The position numbers and the translations under genes are program-made. A DNA stretch of 64,000 nt from Gnetum montanum (taxonomy: Eukaryota; Streptophyta; Gnetopsida; Gnetales; Gnetaceae), in NCBI GenBank assembly GCA_015680685.1, contig MNCI01010439.1, forward strand, positions 401,900 through 465,899, read 5' to 3'. This document shows, in pieces, positions 34,301-43,300 of this stretch; the stretch's first letter is position 1, and every line of letters starts with the position of its first letter. Below the pieces are notes generated by a model. It had not been told where the DNA came from. It searched no databases and worked only from the letters and a program-made list of their open reading frames with translations.

Positions 34301-37300
34301 GAGTTCCCTGAGATATTATTTAATGAGCATTAAAAGGAAGGATATGCCTATTCAGTACATGAAGGCTATTCAAGACATGTATGATGAAGCAACAACTTGA
34401 ATAAGAGACCTTAGACTTTCTAGTGAAGATATGGTTACACCAAGGATCTGCTCTAAGCCCTTATTTGTTTTCCATCGTTATGGATGAGCTGAGATATTCA
34501 AAATCATTTCCTTTGGTATATACTCTTTGTTAACGATATTATTTTGGTGGATGAATCTAAGAGAGTCTTGGCTGTGAAAATGGAAACTTGGAGAAACACT
34601 GTAGAATGAAAGGGGTTGAAAATTAGTAGAAGTAAAATGAAATACATGGAGTGCACTTTTAGTGGAAAAGCAAGCAATAAAGATACAAACAATTCAGATA
34701 CTTAGGGGCTCCTGTTTAAGTGGATGGTGAGATTAACAATGCTATGACAAACATGATTGAAGCAAGATGGAAAAAATGACAGAAAGCTAGTGGTGTGCTT
34801 GTGATAGAAAAATCCCTACTATGTTGAAAGGCAAGTTCTATAGAACTGCTATAAGATGTGTGATCTTTTATGGTGTAGAATGTTTGCTTATCAAAAAGAA
34901 TTAGGTTCAATTTGTGCATGTAGTAGAGATGTATATGCTAATGTGAATGTTGGGTTAGACCAGGAAAGATTGAATCAACAACTCTCTTATTAGGGGAAGT
35001 TTGAAAGTAGCGCCTATACAGGAGAAGATTAAAGAAAGTTTTTGTAGATGGTTTGATCATGTGCCTAAGAAGATTATAGAATGATTTTGTTAGAAGAGGT
35101 TGCTTCATTAAAGTTGAGGATAACCAACAAAGATGTAGACCAATTCATACTTGGTTTGCTTGCTTAAAGAAATATATGTAAGATTTGGGTATTAATGCTT
35201 GTTTGGTGCTTAATAGAAATGAATGGTGTAAAAGAACTCATATGGCCAACCCCATGTAGTTGGGATACAACTAGGATGATGGTGATGATGATGATAAAAA
35301 ATTTTGGGATTCATGGATTTTTTAATGATTATTTTACCAAAATTGAATGATATTTCAGTGCCCTGATTTATTTGATTTTGAAGTTACCATTAGGCTTAGT
35401 GTTAATATTATTTTATATTTGCATACTTTATATGAAGCATAATTATTTCTTTGTTGCCTTAAAAATGTATTATACATTGTGCTCTTTTTATGTTGATAAA
35501 CATATTACATAATGTCCATGAGGCATCACTTACTTGGTTAGAGCATGTGGCTTGTGGTTTACAAGTCACAAGTTCGATTCCTAGGCGTATGTTGAGACAC
35601 GTACTACCTAGATGCATAATACAAATATATGTTGAGTAACTATGACATTAGGTAGGTAGTTGGCCATAGTATATCATTGTCAAATCATTCCTATTTAAGG
35701 ATTCGATCCCTGGTCATTGTATGAATGTCTCATTTGGATCAATTGAGCAATAAGAGTTGGGCTTCTATTGTAGGGATTTTCCTCTGTTCTTGAGGGGTTT
35801 GCTTCATAAATCTTGTGTTTCTTATTTGCTCTGTTGTTCTTCAAGGTTTTACCTCATAAATCTTGTGTTTGTTATTTGCTGTTTTGTATCAGCTCTTGTT
35901 CTAGTTCCAGTTTCAGTTTTGCATTTTACTTATTATCTTCAAGATTTTTTGTGGTGTTATCTTTGTATTTTCTCACATGTTTTTCTGTCCATGTGTTTTT
36001 CTGTGTTGAGTAAAATTTCTGAAAGTCCTAAAGTGTGAAGTGTAGAAATTTTTAGGGTAAGGTAGTGCTATTTGCAACAATAGAAAAACATGTGAGAAGA
36101 TAAATTTTCAGGTGTTTTTCTTTCTTTGGACTTTCCTGTATTTTTTTGGGTTTTTCTTTTGGAGTTTTATGCTTGAGTGGGAATTATGGATTCAAACATG
36201 GCTCTTGTTCAAAAGTTTGATAGAAGTTTCTATGGCCTTTGGAAGATGGACGTTGTAGATTTGTTATACAAAGAGGAATGAGATGTTGTTTTCACTAAAA
36301 GCCTTTTTCTATGATTGATGAAGATTTTTAGAAAGTGGATCAAAGGGCACTAAGCTTGATTTGTATTGTAAATTCAATTTTGGTAGAATATTAGGAGGAA
36401 AAATTAAAGTTAGATTTGCTTGGGAAATTGGATTTAAAGTTTCAAGCTGCTACATCTTGTACTTGAAATGCCAGAAGTTAAAATGCTCTTTAAATTTTTG
36501 GCAAAATTTAATGTTGTAGTAGTAGATGTAGAATTAGTGGGTCACAAGGTTTTGAGGCTAAATGCTCATTGATTTGTGGGTAGCATTGCTAGGAATTTAC
36601 CAGTCAGGCAGTGACAGTAATCAGTGCCAATACCTTCCTAGCAATGGACCATAAGTCAGTGGTCACCATTCTTAGAATGGAAGAAGTGCAGTATTTTTAG
36701 AATGGAGAAACTCTATCATGAAGCTAAGTGCTAGTTATGAAGAATAGTAAGAAACAGAGAGTACCAGTTTGTTGGAAATGTGGTAGACGTGGACATGTAA
36801 AGAAAGATGACAAGTATTGGAGTTGTATCTAAAGCAAAAGCATGATTAAAATTTTTATGTCTATTATGTTCTTTGAACATGTAAATATGGATGATGTATA
36901 GTTTTCAATGTCTTTTTGTGTTGTGTTTAATTTTATGTTTATAAATGAAGAAAGGCAAATTTCTTGATGTTGAAGAGGTATTCATTAAAACTAGCTATTT
37001 TGGATTTCTCTTGCATAATCATGAGATTTTCTGTTGTCTATTTATTTCCACAGGTTGACATAGGATTGTAGTTTTGCAGGCTGTTAGGGAGGCCTTGGTG
37101 TTATGGTGGAGCGCTTCTAGGTTTCGCTATAATTGTAGTTGTTTTCTCTATCATGTTCCTACCTTTGGTTAGTTCAAGTATGGAGGGTTTATTGTTGTTA
37201 TTTTTTGTGGGAGTTGTGTCATTGAAGCAAGATACGATGTGAATTGATGCGGTAATTGTCAAGAAAATAGGATGCAAGAGAAGGGTTGAAGTGATCAATT

Positions 37301-40300
37301 ACTTTTAACAACTGAAGGAGTAATTGTAGGACAAACTTTTAATGAACTTTCTCATTAAAAATTAAAGAAAAGTGAAAAAAATTGGGTGTGGATGCCCAAA
37401 AGTAATCTTTTATGAAAAATGTAAATAAAAGCATTTGATGGGTGGATGTAAACAAACATGATCCCAAATGCTAAATAAAATGCATTTTATAAATGTTTTG
37501 GCCAAAACAAACTTAGGCCCCAAATACTGCACATTGGCTCCTGTCAATTTCTATAAAATAAGTAGCCTTTCTTCTTTGTTAGATTTGAGCAAGATGAAAA
37601 TCATGATGAAGTTAATGAAGCTTGATGAACTCTTGGTGCTTTGATGATGTTTGATGATAATTAATTAGATAATTGTAGCCCTAATCTTTCTCCTCTTCCT
37701 TTTCATGTTCTTACATTAAAGCAACTAAATGCACCATGAAGTAACAAACTTGATGAATTAAATAATTTCAAATAAACCTCTAACATGATTTAAGGGTTAA
37801 ACTTGGATAATCAATGAAGATTCTAAGAAGATTGAGTTTATTTGAAGTTGCTTGAGGAAGAAATCAAGTTTTGGCTCATGTTTTTTGTACAAACCATGAG
37901 TCACATCCTAGTCATGGTGGTGACCACAACCCTACCATGAATTGCAGTATTGTTGGGATTAGTTACTAAGAGTTGTGGTTAGGTTGGAATAGTTGATGAA
38001 ACTTGCACCACGAGTTGTGGTTGTATTGTGGTTTGAAGAAATTTGAATACTGCAAACTATAGTTCAGTCTTGGTATATTCTCACTTGAAAAATTTGAATA
38101 CTATGAGTTGCTATCTCCTTGCAAGATTGTTCACCAATGTGAGAGACTCACTGTGATCCCCAACATGAGTTGTGATCTGCAAGAAGTAAATTAGGGACCA
38201 AATTCCAAAGAATTGAAGCTTTAGCCGAGTCTCAAGATCTACCATTACACTTGCCCTAATAGGGACATCTTCATGGAGTAGATTAGTTGCTTGGTGGAGA
38301 TGCAAGATTTATCTTCAAGTAGGAGATTGTTATGAACATGAAGCTAAATCTTGTCGTTGTATTGTTTAATTGATAAGCATGGCCTTTTTGTAAGGGATGC
38401 ACAATTGTTAGTTAATGGGTTCTTTCTAGTTGGTTCTTTGGAGTCCACTTCTTTTTTTGAAAAGAGTTTGAGTCATTATATTAATTGTAATCAAAATTTA
38501 CATGTGTCCTGTACAATCCCAAAATGAGGGGGTTTTTGTCCCCATTTGCATCCCTGATACCAAAACTGAGAAACCCCCTCAAAAAACACTTAGGTTCCTC
38601 TTGAGCAATCCAAAATCTGTGTCCTGATCCAAAAATCCTAGGATAGCTCCACAGATCTTTGAACCAAACAAAGAAAAACAACAACCAAAAGAAACAACGA
38701 CCTAGGCCCACATCCTATATATGGCAAGAAAGGCCTGTATAGCAGCAAATGGCCCTTTCTTGGTAGTGGATAGCATCGAGAACAACTTAGTACCTCTTAG
38801 TATCCACAAAAGTAGTGGCTTGTTGAAAATCTTTAAATGCTTCTTCTTTTCTTGCACATTCCTCCTCATCCCCCTTCCCATTTGGGTGGAGCTCTTCCGC
38901 CCACCCCATTGCAAATGTAACATTGCAGCGCTTGACATGATGTATTCCGGTCAATATTCATAACCATGTAGGGGCACCCCCCCTCCTGGAGCCAAAATCT
39001 AGCATTAGTATGCTCATGTGCTTGATCCTGCTATTGTTGGATTTGAGTAGCCTCCATCTCATCCTACTCACAGTGCTCTCGATCCTCTCTTGCTTGGATC
39101 TCGTGCTCCTACACCTCTTCCTGGAGCTACTCTCGAATACACTTTTGGTGCTCCACTTCTAGTTTGTTCATCACCTTTGCCTCAGCCAGGTCCCATCATT
39201 GCCTCTCCTCCTTGACCTCTTTTGTGTGGATGCGTTCTGTCATTCCCCATTGCTATTGGAACCCCTCCTCACACGCCTTCCACTTGCCTTCTTAGAGGGC
39301 CCTTTCTTTTGCTTGGGCCCAATCTGCCATCCTAGCCAGCATAGCCTCAAGATCCTGAGGCACGGATCTACCAATGGCCTTATGCGAAGCCACCAATGAT
39401 CACTCCCTGACATGCAACTCCGGCAACCCAGCTCCAACCTCCTAATTATTAGACTCATCTGTCAAATCCACCATCACCAGTGGAGTGCAACGAGGCTACC
39501 CTTGCCCCTACACAGCACGGACTGGAGTGCTTCTCAGTTGTGAAGGCATAGAAGGAGACCATTTCACCCCCCGCTGGCACCCCTAGACTCTTTGCAATCA
39601 CTGCCTCAGTTAGCACAATCCACACACCATGAAAAAGTGTGTGGTCCCCTTGTCAGTTTGTGTAGAATGGGCCATCCTCAAGGTCTAGCTCCCGCTGGAG
39701 TCTAGGTAGGAGGTCAGCCCACCCCACCTGCTTCTGCTCCATCCGCACCTTGCTTCGCGGATCCGTCCGAAACCCTGCAGCCCTGTGGTTTCCCACCCAA
39801 CATCTCGCTGGTTGTCAAAGATTCTGACAAGATCAGTAGCATCATTGCATTGTGGAGTCCACATTTAATTTAATGATTCTCTGAAATATGCTATATTGTT
39901 AAGATCCTTCTAGATTAGAGTCTTGTAACATGGCTTTGCCTATTTAAAGGTTGGATCCCTGCTTGATGTGAACACCTCAGGTGGATCAATTGTGCAGCTA
40001 GGATTTTCTTGTGGATGTTGTCTTCTGTTCTTGAGGGTTTTACCTCATAAATCTTTTGTTTCTTATTTTCTATTTTGTATTAGCTGCTGTTCTGGTTCTA
40101 GTTTCAGTTTTGCATTTCATTCATTATCTTCAGAACATATGCAGCAATATCTCTCTGTTTTTTTTCCAACAAAAGGCACCGGGATGATGATGAAACATAG
40201 TGTGTAAATGTAAAAATGAATTAAGGACAATAATATCAAGTTCTATTGAAAACAATACTAAAGTGATTTTCGATAAAGAAATAAGGATAGACACTTGTCC

Positions 40301-43300
40301 ATTACAATTAGGAGGAAGCTTTATTTGGTTCTGCTCTTAAACATTAATGTCTGGCTGCATGCTATGAGCTTTTAGACTTTTACCAGTTTCTAAAAGTTGA
40401 ACTTGTCGCTTGATTCAGATATTTATTGGAAGAATGAACACCGCTTAATGTGCACATCTGAAGTTTGCACTGTTCTTGAGAGGGACAGATACGAGAAATC
40501 GGTGAGCTTGTTTCGACTCCTTATTTTCTCCTAGACAAAGTTATTCAACTGTAATCTTCTTGTTTTATGCTTATTAATGTTTATCGTATGGCTATTAGGC
40601 CATCTTGTTCATTCAAAATTTGTAGAAATAGAATTATAAATTAATCAGCAACGAGTTAAAAGGTAATCATTTCCAGCAATCGTGAAAGTTAGACTATTAA
40701 GCATGATATTACAAGTTTCTACACTGAAAAAAATTATCCAAGGTATTAGGATAAACAGTTAAAATGAATGCCAATAGACAGTTATAAAGGATGGATGAAG
40801 AAGGAGAATCCAGAGATTTTCCATGAAAGACAAAAAAATGTTCAATAAAATTCCACGTTACAACAGACATGAAGACATTTTGTTAATGGATTAGAACAAA
40901 GCAAGCCTTTTTGACAAGAAGCATAACCCCAAAAAAACCACATTTGGGAGGCTAAGTGGTGAGTTTTGTTCATTTGTACAGTGCACGTAACATACACAAA
41001 CACGACACTTATAATGCCATGGTTTGGATGTTTAGTTTAAAGACAGCAATATGGAGTTTCATCGTTTAACTTGGTAGATATATATGGTGTTTTATGAGAC
41101 ATAGTGATACTAAAGACTTCAACCCAAAAGATAGGAACCAAAGAATCCAGGAGTGATGCCCGAGTAGTATCTAACATGGGATCGTTTTTCTATTTGGCCT
41201 CTGTTTTGCCATGAAGGATATGGACTTGACCCTATGGTCATAATCCCTTTTTCTGAAGAATATTTTGAAACTTACGTGATATTACTTCCCCCTGAATATG
41301 ATCAAAAAGTTTTTATAAAAGGCTCAAACAGAGTTTCTACCATGACAAAAAGTGCTTAAGATAAGTAACACCACATTAGATCTATTATGTAGAATATAGT
41401 CAATGTGAATTTACTGTAGTCATCAACAAATGGATAATATACTTTCATCCTAAGTGGGAAGAGATAGGAGCAAATCCCCAAACGTCTTAGTCAGACAGAT
41501 CAATAGAGCTATCGGTTCTTTTATTCTTGCAACAATCATAACATGAAAACTCACTATCATGCTTAGAAAAATGAGCTTTGTTATTAAACAAACTAGGTTT
41601 CAGTATTATCCAGTCTATTTGAAGCTGGGTAATGGAAAGCATACGGTGCTTGGATTATTCTTAGAGGTCATGGAAAGCAAGCAAGAAATAATAAGTGCAA
41701 AAGAATTGCATTGAATATGGTTCCATGCATACAGAGAAAAGTTTCCTGCTCCTATACACTTTCCCCATCAGTTCCTCAATTCCCTGGCAAAAAGAAACAA
41801 GGTAATTATTACTAACCAATTTTCAATTGAAAGTGAATTATATAACACATGGTAGACAATAAGCACATTACTAAGATATTATGAATCAGGGGAACAAGTT
41901 GTACAAACATCCTAAATGCCACAAGTGGCGTATACTCCCAACATCATCAAAACCTGTGATATACTAGTATATAAATATAAAGGTTCATCACCTGGAGGTT
42001 TAATTTTTGTCCCGTGAAGCAGGAACCAGAAGGGCCGGTAGATGAATTAAAAGCCTACACATATATATAGGTGTAAAATTTGAGGGTTTGTGAGTTATCT
42101 GGTTGAATTACCCTTAATCAAGACACAACACCTAAAATGAGGACAATAACTTGAAATGCCCATGGTAGGAACGGCTGCTACGATCATGTGCTGTACAACA
42201 TAGAAGTGTGACAGGGGATTTGAAAGCAGATGAAACAGAAGCAAAAGTACTAGATTATGGTTTAGACAGTTTTAAAGGCTAGGTAGAAGCATAAGCAGAA
42301 GATCCATCACTAGGTACGGCACGATAGGCTTTGTTCTTATTTCGAGGTTTTCAATTGCATTCTGTAATAAGGTGTAACATTTCTTAGAATAATTGTAATG
42401 CTTGTTGCACTGACTGGCTAAATGCCCAAACTCCTTTCATGATTTACATTGTGCCTTACTCATGTCTCTAGTCTTATACTTTCCCTGGGCTGCAAAAGGA
42501 AACTTCTGAATGTCCTGTGGAAAGATTTTGTTAAATCCAATGAAGCTTGTGAATGGATGCACTGTTTTTCTCTAAGCAATTTCTGGAAGTACTTATCAAG
42601 ACGGGGAAAAGGAGGCCTACTTGAGGCTCAAACTCCTGATGTAGTTTCATGAGTTTTCTGTATTTTCTCATCAATTTTCTTCACCACAGAAGCATAATTG
42701 TTTGGAACAGAAGCATAAAGCAGAGAACTATATTCCATTTAAAGAGCTAGAAGGCTAGAATAATAATCATGCACAGGTTTTCCTCCTTGACAATAATCTG
42801 CAATTTGAAAGTCAAGTTTGAATTGTCAGCATCATCTTGTTGATGGTGTACCTGTTTTAGGTATTCTCAAATTTCTGCATCAGTTGGATAGGACCTGTGA
42901 TTTACAGCAATGTGAGGTTTCACAGAACTCACGATCCATCTAACAGCCTGAGATTTAAAGGTTGTCCCATTTGTAATTTCTGTCTTTGATGTGTCTGCGG
43001 GTTGATGTAGGGATCCATTAAAATGTCTCCACAAACTTTTCTTCTGAATGAATTTTCTAAGCTGAAACTTCTCCAGACCTACATACTCAGATTTTCCGGC
43101 ATCCATTTTGCAAACACAACAGGTAGTAACAGATGAAGTGCATCCAATATCAACAAATCTGATGAATCAATTTCACTATTAAGCCCAAGTGCAGAAAAAC
43201 CAAGAAGTCAAAGCACAGTGACTGAGTATGCTCAGACACACTCTTCCGGAAAAGGAATAAAAGAACCATCTAGCTTCACAACCAACTAGAGGTGCTTCAT

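Larger units (their letters stand above)
35688..40130 (+). mobile_element. Ty1/copia element in intron 1, lacking pol
   Basis: Repeat ends at 35688-35950 and 39930-40130 share TATTTAAGG, GGATCAATTG, a block around CTGTTCTTGAGGG, CTCATAAATCTT and CAGTTTTGCATTT: the two LTRs. A copia-style gag with a zinc knuckle follows the left LTR. A tract AAGTAGGAGAT precedes the right LTR start TGTTATGAAC at 38328. Nothing recognisable as protease, integrase or RT lies between 36840 and 38320, so it is internally deleted or non-autonomous. The left LTR start is not defined. The right LTR carries the insertion 38449-39852. The element ends about 290 bases before exon 2. Confidence 0.68.

Noticed and set aside
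35523-35588. Functional tRNA gene
   Set aside because: Good B-box but no complete acceptor stem; similar decayed units occur elsewhere, so a SINE or relic is more likely.
35757-36038. Cys/Phe-rich hydrophobic 93-codon frame resembling a membrane protein
   Set aside because: It lies in the copia LTR, and the equivalent stretch at 39968-40207 is a different chance frame; T-rich LTR sequence yields such frames.
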